DNA of 64,000 nt from Sthenelais limicola. Its lineage: Eukaryota > Annelida > Polychaeta > Phyllodocida > Sigalionidae. How positions within the stretch are numbered: the stretch's first letter is position 1; the number at the start of each line of letters is the position of its first letter. The notes beneath the pieces were generated by a model. That model was not told where the DNA came from. It saw only the letters and a program-made list of their open reading frames with translations, and did no database searches. The stretch covers positions 116,409,225 through 116,473,224 of the forward strand of contig OW804098.1 of the NCBI GenBank assembly GCA_942159475.1. The letters are read 5' to 3'. Below, one piece after another: positions 1-12,600 of this stretch. A program made the translations under genes and the position numbers.

Positions 1-443
1 TAAAAATACGACCTAAGTCACAAAATAAGATACGGATACGGTTACGTAATTGAGATAGGTTTGCTTGCTGAACCTCCCTAATATATCACAATCCCCGCAA
101 CCCTAGTGTTCTTACTTTGAGCATTAAACAGTCCTTAAATTTCAGTCTTTCTAGGCCTAGATTGTGAGAACCCTATAGGCCTACTCCTTATTTTGTTCCT
201 TATGTAAACAACTGTGACATCTCTCAGGACAACCAGAAATTCGAGCGAGCAACTTGATTTTGTCAGTAGCTTGCCCGATGGGCCAACCTAATTCCTTTCC
301 TTATTTCGACCAATGCATCATATTTGAAAAGATGAGCTAAATCGGATTCCAATAATGGTAAACATTAGAACATCGAATAAATACTTTTATATTTTTTACG
401 CGTGGAAAAAGTCATATTACAATAATCCACTGTTGAACCACAG
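1..443 (+). other. SLF1 upstream intron sequence
   Basis: No coding sequence is seen. It ends in a CAG acceptor at 441-443. Positions 308-405 match the middle of the TIR family described at 58077-58488 (TTTGAAAAGATGAG, ATTCCAATAATGGTAAAC), so this is a decayed fragment of that family. Confidence 0.6.
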
Positions 444-690
444 GTAAATGGATCCTCACCATGGATTATATTAGTGAGAGTGTGCGGATGGGCAAGTGGC
501 AGGACGAGGAGCGTTTTGAGTGGAACTCCAGCAAGCGAAGCATCGCCCCCAACATTGAGCACATCGATGCACTTCTCTCTGCAACCACCAGGTGGCGGAA
601 GCGCATAGCACAAGATGGCTGCGGACCTTTCATTGGCTGGAGAGCTGCAGTGCTGGTGAAGAATCCACAAAAACAGGCCGTCTACAAAAG
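444..690 (+). CDS. SLF1: SLF1 exon a: end of BRCT1, start of BRCT2
   Basis: The acceptor is CAG at 441-443 and the donor is AAAAG|GTTTGT. The first codon is split, so the ATG at 461 is internal. The exon encodes KWILTMDYISESVRMGKWQD, then a WRKRIAQDG...FIGWRAAVLVKNPQKQ segment that matches the SLF1 inter-BRCT linker and first BRCT2 strand. Confidence 0.9.
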
Positions 691-3600
691 GTTTGTTTTG
701 TTTTAAATATCTTATTCATCGAAAAATGTTATGTCACAGGGACATTATTCCTAATTACACAGAGTTTAGATCGTAGCATGATTATAACATTTATGGTATA
801 AGGTGAGCCAAAGTTTTGAACATTCAAATACATGTACCAAAAAAAAGCTAGTTATCATTAATCAATTAGAGTACAATCAACATTTTGTGTTTTATCTACT
901 TTCTCAAACGGTATTTAATATATTAACGTATTGCTATCCTATTGAAATAATTAGGTACTTTCACAAAAAATAATAAGCCTATTATAGTAAGCTAAAGGAA
1001 CAAGCCTATACAAGTAAATTACTCGATAATAAGAGGTCTGGTTGCAAGCCCTATCGAGATTTTTGTAGTTTTAGGACACACATTTTTATCCATATTGTTC
1101 AGTACCTGTGTAAACTTTACCGTCTATATATTGCACTGTAACACAATTATTCACATGTTTGAATGAGTGCGTATGGATGTCATTGAAATTAAGTTTTCAA
1201 TGTGGGTATTACATATGTGTACATGTGTTGAGGGTAAAAGTCAGGGTAAAATTCTTGTTTAACTTCAATTCAAGTATTCTTCTATTTGCTGATCTTGTTG
1301 CACATAGGTAGCTCGATGTCTGGTTAATACAAAAATAAATTCCCGATTAGCCAGGTCTTCCAACGAATGCCTAGAAACTTGATTTATTTAACTTTGTGAC
1401 AACAATAATAATAATAACATGGGTTGCAAAATAAATTATAAAATAAACTTACACACTGAGTTTTAATAAGACAGGTGTAACTTGTTTGACCTTGATTATT
1501 TGGTTTATTCCACGTCTCCTGTAATATAAAGTAATGAAGACTTGGTTCTTGGTGTAGACTCTTGCAGCATGGAGGAGCTAGTCTAGTGGAGATCAGGATC
1601 CCCATCAAGCGACCGTCTCTCACCGCCCGCGACGTGTCGCATGTGTTCGTGGAGGAGAGCCAGGCGCACAGTGTGAGCGGGCTACTCACTCACGGGGTTC
1701 TCTGCCTCTTCCCTGTCTACCTGGGCATGTTCCTCACCTTAGTAAGTATATAAATATATTGAAACTTTATTTTTCCAGATTCTTTTTTTACATATGGCTT
1801 ACTCGGAAAAACAGGTCACATATCTCTGCCTTGACAGTTCTTCCGACAGAACCCTCTAATTCACTACAATAAGAACATAGGTGATTCTATAATACATACA
1901 AGAGAAATACATATAAAATAAATCTAAATTAACAAATCATGTTACCACATCTATTGTGGGGGCTATGTAGCCTTGCAGTAGGTTTTAAACAATTTTAAAG
2001 AGGGGGTAAGTCTTGCAAACTTAAGAACCAGGTGTCAAAGGTCATGAGCAATGAGCAAATTAACGTAATAGGGGATTTGCATGTGCCACTTCGTATGTCT
2101 GTTGCAGTGCATGCTGAGGTGTATTCTGATGAAATCTGACATACAATTCAGGGCTCGAAAAAAACCTACCAACTTCACTTGCCCATTCGGCGAGTGGCAG
2201 CCAAAATTTACTTGCCTGACATCCTTTTTCACTTGCCCAAATTTATTTGCAGAATTATAAACGAAATCACACTGATCTGTATTATCCTGTTTCATTGTAA
2301 GTAGACTCCACAACAGGGTTTTGAAATCAATTCACCTCCACCAATTGTCTCCAATAACCCAAATTTCAGACGAAAATACAGTTCAAACCTAACCAAACAG
2401 ATTGCTAGAATCAATGTCGAATGTACCTAGTATTGACCAAAATGCAGCCTAATTTTGCAGAATTTACTAAATGTGTACAGCTGCCAATTGTACATTTTCT
2501 GAAAATCTGACCCATATAGGTACCAGAAAAAGCTGGTTGTTCTCCTTTTACGTACGTTTCCCTTTGCCTATGCTGGTCCTGGGTAAGACCTTAAAGGGCC
2601 TTTCTGTCTCTTTTCTCTGTCTCTCTCTCCCTTCTTCTCTATCTCTATTTCCTGGGTATGATCATAAACTGCCTCCCTCTCAGCTCTCCCGCCCTTGATA
2701 TAACACTTCAAAGTGTTGATAAGGGCGTAAAGCAAGCAATCTCACTCACTCACTCACTCACTCACCTTTGCCTATGTACACTTTCCTGCCAGTGACCTGT
2801 CCTCACATTATGTGCTTCATATTCCAGGATCCAACTCCGGAACCCCGAGATCACCTAGTCGACCTTCAGAACTGTCCTCCTGCCAATCCACCACACAAGG
2901 CGCCCAAACGGGCTGCAACAAGTCCACTTCTCTCCTCCCAACCCAAGTCTAAACCAGACTCTAATACTGGGCCGAAACATACTCCAAAAGGTCAGGTATC
3001 ACCCTTGGCAAAATCAGAAAATACATCCCCTTGCCAACGGCCTCTTCATAAAAACGTTCCAGGCACATTGCTGAGAACGTCATCGAGTGGTGCACTCACC
3101 TCATCTCAACCCACGGTGGTAGACTCAGTCAGGCAAACGCCAATAATAGCTAGCTCTCAGTTCTACACCACATCTAAGTCAGGTCAAAGAAATGCACAAG
3201 CCTCATTGCTGAGGACCTGGATGCAGAGCAAGATAGGTGCTAAGCTTACATCTCCTCGAGTAAATTCTTCTTCTTCACCTAATGGGGCCTCTAAGAATCA
3301 AGCGTCAGCTCTTAAAGACAATGTGAATCAAGCGTCAGTCCCTAAAGCATCAGGGTCTAAAGACAATGTGAAACAAGCGTCAGTCCCTAAAGCATCAGGG
3401 TCTAAAGACAATGTGAATAAAGCATCAGGGTCTAAAGACAATGTTAATCAAACGTCAGCCCCTAAAGCGTCAGCGCCTAAAGACAATGTGAATCGAGCGT
3501 CAGCCTCTAAAGCTATTGTGAATCAAGCGTCAGCGCCTAAGGACACAGTCAATCAAGCGTCAGCGGCTAAAAACATTGTGGATCCTGCTCAAGTTAGTTC

Positions 3601-6600
3601 AACAGGTGTTGAGTGCGCCCCCAAGCGGAGAATCAGTGTAAGTAATCGTCTGCTCCGCCTCAACATACCGGAGTGCCACCTAGTGGCAACACAGGAAACA
3701 GCCAACACTGGATCCATCCCTGCACCAGGACTGAATGCATCTCTGCCTATAGGTAGGTTTGTCTCTATATGAGACAGATTTTCAGAAAATGTACAATTCG
3801 CCTTCACCACTCTCTCAAATAACCCACATTTAAGACAAAAATGAGCTTCAAAATGCAGTTAACCACAACAGAACTGATACTTTAAATCCATGCGATCCCA
3901 AATACACTCAGATATACCCGGTATTCATCATTTTTCAGCCAAATTTAGCAGAATTTCCTAAATGTGTAGAGCTGCCAATTGTACATTTTCAGAAAATCTG
4001 ACCCATATGAATGACACAAGAATTAAATCACATCTTCATTTTAAGAATGAACCCTGCACTTTTAACTGTGGTGAAAAACTTAATACCGTGCTGCCACTTT
4101 ATACTATATAATTTTGTTTGCCTTTTCCTTGAAAAATACTTTTTGTATACTTTTTTTTAAAGGATTTCCAACGAAAATAGACTTTTGATGCTTTTCATAT
4201 TTTTTTTTGCTAGAAGCTGGCGTCCAGGTCAAAATACTTAGCTATAATTTCATGGGCTTGAATCCTGTTGGGATCTATTGGATGGCCTTGTAATTTTCGA
4301 AGAATCTGTTTCTAATTGTACACTTTCCCCTGATTTGCCCCTCTCACACCTTCCACAGGGTGACTTACAAAGTAAAAGTTGTAAAAACGATGATTGATAT
4401 GAAATCTGAATATAAAACTGGTTTAACACATCATTGGCATGTAAAAAGTAATAACTAAAACCCTCAGGTCCCGCCATTAAATTTCTGGAAAAATCATTGA
4501 TATTGGCCTGGAAAAATCATTGATATTGGCCCGGAAAATCACTAAAATGGGCCTGGAAAATCACTAAAATGGGCCTGGAAAATCACTAAAATGGGCCTGG
4601 AAAAGCCTGGAATTTCTTCAGACCAAAAGCGCAGAGACCATAGCACTAATGCACTGCAATTCAGTTCAATTCAATATATCATTTATTTGCACCTACAAGT
4701 GTACAAAAAGGAAACATACATCTGAACAATGACTTCCAGGTCTTCCAGTATGTTCCTGGACTAAACTACTGAGCTACATTTAAAAAAGCGAAATAAAATG
4801 CAAATCAAACCATTTACCATCTCCAAGAGAGAGAATTCCAGTTTCTCAACTAAGTAAACTAAACACGAGTGCATAATACTGGCACTTTAGGTAGATCTTA
4901 GGCCAACCCCAGAATAAAATAATGTAAAGCTGATTTTTGAATATATGATGCGGGGCACATGGGGGAACATTCCTGGGGAAAGTCCCCACCTGGGGACTAT
5001 TTTTTTAGATTGTGACGTTTTTGTGTCATTTTCCACAAAATAGCATTGGTCTCTGGGAAAAAGCACCTGGCTCAGACCACTATTGCCAACTAAGAATATG
5101 TACAATTGTTTTTTGCAAGGAATATGAAATATATAAAATATACTGTACTAACTGGTTGAAATACCAACGCAAACAAGTACATATGGACATTCCAAAGATG
5201 TATGTATCAAGAAAAATTCTTAATAAGCAATGACTTTTATCAAATGATTTCAGTGAGCACCCCTCAGGCCGATACCACTATAGACGTGCAGCATCCCTTG
5301 TCCTCTTTTGAGTGCCCAGAATCTCCACAGCCAGCCCCAGTAGCCAGCCAAGACATCAAACCACAGCTCACCCAGTCCACCACGAGTCGGTCTCTCAGAT
5401 CTTCTCGGCCAAGCTACCCGCTAGCTCTCTCTCCCCGCTCTCTCTCCCTGAAGAAGCGCAGACTAGAGGCCCAGGCCTCTCACATAGTAAGTGTCATGTG
5501 TTCAATCTGTAATAGGGGATTTGCATGTCTCAGTGCGCATGTCTATTACAGTGCATGCTGGGATGGATACTGTTCAAATCTGACATACAAATATTTAGCA
5601 GCATTGTTATCGAAAATTGCAAGGATGTTTTCACCAAAATCATAGCATGTGTAAATGATCTATTAAAAAAAAAAAATAATATATTTTTATTTCCATAAAC
5701 GTTTATAAAGTGTTTTACAAAGTGTTATACAAAGTACAGACTAGAAATTGAAATGTAGTAAAATATGGAAAAAGGAGTATTATCTGTAAAGTATACAGGT
5801 CTTCGAAATAGCCCTGAATTTGGAAAATGATCTATACTAGTTGACAATGTAATATGATATAATATGATATAATGTGCTGAGATCGCCGGTATCTAATCGG
5901 TACTGTCAGTACTTACCTATCTATAAACATAGGTATGTAGGCAATATGGTTTTACAATCCATGTATCTTACATAATGCCATAAAATAAGACTTCATCTTT
6001 CCCATCATGGGGACTAATGACTCCAGGGTTACGTACCCTGTTACCTGGCAGCTCAGGTGGATCGTTCCAGAAAGATTGCGCATCAGTCTACATCAAGTTG
6101 CATTGCCCGATGCGCGATTTCTTTCCTTTTCTTGTGTGTAACGCTATACTTGTAGGCCTACTTAAAATTATTGTTAGTATAAACCCCTATTATATCAAGT
6201 CTCATAATTCCTTGTGAATCAGGATTCAAGATAGCGGCTATGCAAATCCCCTATTGAATGAGCCCATAAATAACTCTTTATCTTCTCTTATAGAACCCAC
6301 AGAAGACAGGGCAGGCACCTGAGCGTCCTCTCAAACCTAAGAGGAAATTAGTCATGCCTGAGGATGGAAAGAAGCGAAGGAGGGTGAGTATTTGTGCCAA
6401 GCTTAACATTTTTTATTAAAAATGGCAGTACAATACACAATGTATCACTGTAGTTGAGGGATTAATAGGGCATTTGCATGTACTACATACAGGTTAACTA
6501 ACGAGTTGATTGAAGGAGCGTGAATATTGTACAAGTTGCGGAGCAACGAGTGCAATATTCTAAGCGACTGAAACCAACGAGTTAGTTAACAGATTTATTA

Positions 6601-9600
6601 TACATGCTTTCAATCATGAAAATAGAAAAAGATTGAGTCATGAATTTGAATTTTACCGGTAATCTTAGCTAAAAAAAAAACCAGATTGGTTGCCATGACA
6701 AACCCACGTAATTCACTAGTGAAATACGCACTATGCGTAAATCACTCTAGATACGTTGTTTTCAGAGCAATGCGTGTATAATAAAGTACAGTACGTCATG
6801 GGATGGATTCTGATGAAATCTAACATACAAATATTTGGCAACGTTTTTATCTAAAATTGCAAGAATGGTCTCACCAATGTCAAAACTTTTATAAATGATC
6901 TATGTTAACCAAATGCCTGATGGGAAAGATGGGGACATGTGCTATGGAAACATGTATAACACATGGATATTGACATTAGAGCATTGATAAAAATAGTCAA
7001 TGCTGAACATGGCATATATATATAGGGGATATAAGTAACTACAATCAAAAAATAATTATCGTTGAAATTTAGAAGTTTTACCAAATTTAGCAAAAACATT
7101 TTTCACTAAGTGTTGGAAGAATTCTATCAAAATTTGAGTTGATTGTGGTAATTTTGTAAATGCTTAAGGGTTTGTAGGAAAACTTAAAACTATTAAATCA
7201 TTAAAATTGTATTTCAGCTGGATCTTCCTTGGAGTCGGGCTTGTCCTGATGTGACCTTCATAAATCCGAATATCAACAAAAATAATGTGAGAAATGAAGC
7301 TGAATTTTGCAATTATGATAATTAACTTTTTAATTATTTAAAAACTTCTTAAGTAATATGCAAGAGATTGGAAAAGTCCAGAAGTCTGAAGCATTGCCTT
7401 TATGACATTATTTTATCTATCTCTCCAGCTATCTGTCTATCCACATACGAGATAGATTCTATTTATCTATCAACCTCTCTATCCAGCTATCTGTCAATCT
7501 ATTCATCTAGCTGCCTTCTATTTGTCTATCTACCTATCTGTATGTATTCATCTGTCTGTCTTATCTATTCATATATCTGTCTACCTGTCTATCTTTTCAT
7601 CTATCTGTCTATATATCTACCAATCTATTCATCTATCTATACACCTCTATTCATCTATATATCTATCTACCAGGAGGCGGTGATGCAGGTGTCGGAGTCC
7701 ATCACGCGACTGTTTGATGCTGTGCTGGAAGACAACTACATCAACCAGTGCCTCTACATCCTGCAGTCCTCTGTCTCTACCCGCCGCTACCCACTGCCCA
7801 AGACCCTCAACAGTCTGCTCAAAGTCTTACTGGTAAGTACCCACTCCACCCCTCACAGTACTCCCATGGTTCCCGCGGGTCATTAAAAGTCATTAAATTC
7901 AGATTTTCCTTTTTAATGATCATTAAAAGTCATTAGATTTCGTATTTCGTCCTCTAAAGTCATTAAAAGTCATTAAAATTGGACAACCCAGCACCTATGT
8001 CTGGGTTCCAACTCAGTCAAACCCTCTTGCCCGGGCAACCAACTTCACACACTATTTCCTCAGTGCAGCAATAATATTGTACCATGTTTATACTATAATT
8101 TAGAGGTTCGCACAGACAGTTACAAAGGGACATGCAGGTCTTTTCTTTTGTTTGGAGTTATGCCTGTGTTATACGTGGTGTAACACAAGGAAAGGAGCTG
8201 TAGCGTAGAGTGTAGTAGCGTAGCTTTATTGTACGATCTTAAGTGAAGTTTGGGGTTCACAACCCTTCATTATATCCTAGGGGGACACCGTGCACGCAGG
8301 CAGGTGCTCCCTGATTGGGCGGCGATGGCGCCCAATCAATAACAGTTAAATATCAGTCGGGCTTGACCCCTCGGACAGGTAACATGTATGTAATCAATAA
8401 AATTTTAGGGTATGTTACCACGAGGTATAACATATTATCCCCCAATTACTATGAATCGCTCCGCCGATCAATACTAATTAATTACCGTTATATAATGTTA
8501 TGTAACAGGCGGAGGTTATAAAAGATTATGCAAGATTATGCAAATAAGGTTATACAATAATATGTAACCGATGGAAGTTATACAAGATTATGTAATAAAG
8601 TTATACAATAATATGTAACAGGTGGAAGTTACGTAACGTTATTCAATAAAAGACATGTTTTAATTGAGGTGACATAATAAATTTTACCCTGTCCGAGATG
8701 ACATAATCGATATTATACAATGAAAGGATCGTGTAAGATTACGTAATCGGATGTAATGGATTACATAATTTAAATATTGAGATGGAAAGATAAGAGGAGT
8801 TGATTTTAGATCAAAATCGATAACCTGGAAATTTTAATAAAATTGACCTTGGTCAATAAATTTTGACCTTGGTCAATAAACTTGACCTGGTCAATAAATT
8901 TGATTTAGCGATAAAATTTAATTTAAAGCGAAGTAAGAATCAATTATATAATTAAATAAAATTGATATACAAAAATAAAATTGACATATAAAAATTGATA
9001 TACAAATTCAATTTTCATAACAAATTAGATTGAAATTAAAATTGAAATTAAATTAAATTGACCACAAATTAAATTGAAATAATTAATTTCAGTCATTGAG
9101 CAAGATTACGTGATGTTACGTAATAAGAGATGAAGAGATAAATTTTGATCACTTTTGGAATTAATCCCAAAATATAATTAAAGTTATATAAAATTACGTA
9201 ATTGTTACGTAATAAAATTAATGTTAATTTATAGTTAAAAGTTAAAAGTGCTCAGATTGACTTGAAATTAATAATTTGACTAGTCAATGAAATTGTCAAA
9301 GGACGCCGGTTTTGGTGCAAAGGGTGACACTCCGGGTGCAGATGACGTCAAAGGACGTGCGCTCATACATCCCTTTGCGTCAGGCCTGCGGGCGTGCTAA
9401 ATTAATTGACCAGAACATCGTTATCTTCAAGCGCGGGGCGCGCGACCTTCAGTAGCGCGGTGATTTTCCCGCGCTTTTGGATGACCCAGATAAAAGTATG
9501 ATGGCTGCCGAGGTTGGGGAAATGTTCCAAGCGCTCGGAGCCTCTGTTCGCTTTGTACCTGGCTGCTATGCTATTGGCATAAGGTATATCTAGTGATTTT

Positions 9601-12600
9601 GGAGGAATTTGAAGCTAGTAAGCTTGGAAAAGGCCTTATTATGGAGGGAATTAAGCGCATTTTTAAGCGGTAAAAAGGTGGAGGATGATCACTAGATATT
9701 TCCGGAGATAACCATGTTCTTTAGATTATAAAATGATATTTTTCCTTTATGGAAATCACGGGTAGAAAAACCCTGGAACTTATATACAGGTGAAAAGTAG
9801 AAAATGCGAAATCGACCAGAGGTGTTTGTCAACTAACCCAACCTAGTACGCCATTGAAGGTGACCAAGGAGGGGCTAGCTGCACAGAGATAGAGAAGATT
9901 TGAAATGTTTAAAGTTGACAATAAAATAAGAAAATAAGGAAAATATCCTTTTTAAAGAGGTTAAAACGCTACCCAGCAGTGCTTAGCCTGGCTGAAGACC
10001 GAAGGGTAGGCGTTTACAAAAGTAGAAAAGATAACAGAAGTTGGTCGATTGGCAGCAGCAGTCGGGTGATCCGTCCCTCCAGACGTGTTTAGACATGTGA
10101 TATATAGCTTTGAATGGGTTAGGCCCTTAATAAGAAGTGTTCGTTGGTGATTAAATAAGTGAAAAAGTCTCTGTTTTATGCTAGAATATTGTAGTTGAAG
10201 CTATTGCGGCGGTATCCTCCCCGGTGAAAAAGGGCGACACTCCGATGTCGATGCTATGCAGGGCAGGAAAAACAAAAACAGAGAAAAGCTATAAGTGTCT
10301 AGTTTATGGCTTAACAGACAACAGGAAAGGTGTAGAATACAAATGCAACTGATCAAATTGAGTCAAGATGTTATATTATTAAATAAGGCGAACAAATTCT
10401 GCTAAGAATCAACACTTGGTGCTTTTGGGAAAGGTTGGGGCACAAAATATTGAAGTAAAAAAATATTGTCCTGAGAGTTATATTATCAGATAAAGTATTT
10501 TGCTGCGCTTCTCCTGTGCGGAAACTGGAATTTTTCCACTTGCGGTCCCATATGTACCTTCACTCAGGAGAACAAATGTGTTTAAACAGTGGGAGATATA
10601 TAAAGAAAATATTGAAAAGTTGTTATCTCGTATCAGTAGGACTGATAAAAGTAATTGTTGGCGTCAGCCAACTGATATCGGGTGAAAGTTTACAAAACAA
10701 TTGATAGGAAAAATTGCTGCTGGTATGACCTAAGTAGAGAGAAGTCAGAAAGAAATATTTTGAGTCATTGAAGTAACTCACTGGAGGGTTTATCACATGT
10801 CAAAGGCAGGCGGAGGAACAGACAGATACTGCGCTATGCCCTTGAGCGAGGCGGCCGGATTGACTCTTGGTGCCGGGGAGATGGAGAGGTCGGCCGGCTG
10901 CTTGGTGTGGCCGCCGGCGGTCGTCATACTCGCCCAAGGGATTTGGTGGAAGCTGCCGTTCGTCTCAAGGATGGAGAAAGAGAATGTTGTAGTTGCCGAC
11001 CGCAGTGCTTTGTAGAGCCGATACCTGTGCGTCAGGGGTATGGAGACGGCATCAGGCATCGGTAAAGGGACAACTGCTGTGCCCACCTTTACTACGAAAG
11101 GACCTTCCCACGACAGCTCGATCTCTTTGGACATGCAATGGAGCATGGTAGGAGGCTTCAGATCTGGTGCTGTGTGAGTTTGGATGATGTTCCTATCGTA
11201 GTGAAGTGGACACAATGGTAGAACAGTTGTTTTCCATTTATTATGGACTTTGAGCACCACGGCCGGGTTGATGGATGACTTGTTGGCCAGGGAGGTAGGC
11301 AGTCTGTTTCTCCTGTACCAACGTACGAGTTTGAAGATGATATACAAAGCGATGAGACAGCCGAGGGAGACCATGGCGTGGTCGGACGTCTGCCAGGGGC
11401 GTGGATTGGCTGCCTTGGAGATGGGAGCAGCTACAGGAGAGGCTCCCCACCACACAGGTGCCGCCTGATGGGTGGCGTTTACTTGTATGACGGGTGAGGC
11501 CCTTGCGACAGCAGTAATGGTGGCTGCTGCCAACAATCTGTGGATCCTGTAGCATGCACCAAGGGATAATATTATAGCTATTGTTGATAATATAGTGCTC
11601 ACTGTTATTACTGAAGGATGCGAGGCTATTGCTTGGTAGGATAGGGAGGAATCTAGAGGTTTATAAATCGGTGAGTTAGCTGCCATTTGCTTGGCAACTA
11701 CCTCTAATTTTAAGCCTTTAGCTAAGATCTCTGCATTGACGTCAGAGAAATGAGCGGCTTTTTGGGATATGTTTGGTAAAATCAGGTTAATAGGGGCAGG
11801 TGAGAGAGATTTACCAGAAAAATCATTCCTAGGTGGGAGAAACTTATGAACTATGGGGAGATTTACTGTAGAAAGTGAGATTATATGGGGGTTAGTAGAC
11901 ACAGAGCAAGCTGTAGAAGGGTTGACCAATGTGTGATTATTATTGGTCATCACACAACCACAAGGGACGTGAATAACAGAGAAAATCAGAGTTTTGATGA
12001 TAGCTGGAGGAGAAGATTTACACGACAGAGTAGAGGTGGTAACAGAGGTTGTGAAAAGATATTTGGCCGGCTCGAGTGAGATAGCTCTTGTCGGCGCAAA
12101 AAGGTGAGGAAACAGGGTGAAAGTACATAGTGCGTCAATATCGCTGACATGGTCTCTGAGCAGGGCTATAGCGCATGTTGGATGCTGCCCGTGGCGTCGA
12201 GCGAGGGTGTTGTCGCATGATAACACTACGTTGTTTAGACAAGAGGAGAGGTCGGTTTCATCAAGCTGTATAAAAATATTGCTATGAAGGGCGACAGCCA
12301 CATAGCGGGGCAAGGAGGAGATTAATGTATAGCCTGGTTGAATAATGTTAGAGGTGTGTATAGGGACCGGTATGGGCGTTATCTGGAAGAGTTTAAATGC
12401 GGCCGGGCCCGCTGATATCGGCACAGACAGATGAATAAACAAATTATCCTTGCTGTAGGCGTACTGTGAGATTTTAGAGTTATAAAAGTATTTGGGATCT
12501 TTCACCAGGATGTTTAAATTTTTATCCCCCATTTTGATGTTTCTTTCCAATTCAGCTAGGGCAAATGCTAGCTTTGTTGGCGTTACTAAGGCATAAGGAA

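Noticed and set aside
461..463. ATG as SLF1 start
   Set aside because: Sequence homologous to BRCT1 continues upstream to the acceptor at 443, so this Met is internal.
3638..3643. GTAAGT as donor of SLF1 exon c
   Set aside because: A strong consensus, but it leaves phase 0, which does not fit the two-base start of exon d. The site at 3753 does fit.
7368..7886. 172-codon ORF across exon g
   Set aside because: Its first two thirds are translated microsatellite. Only 7674-7832 belongs to the gene.
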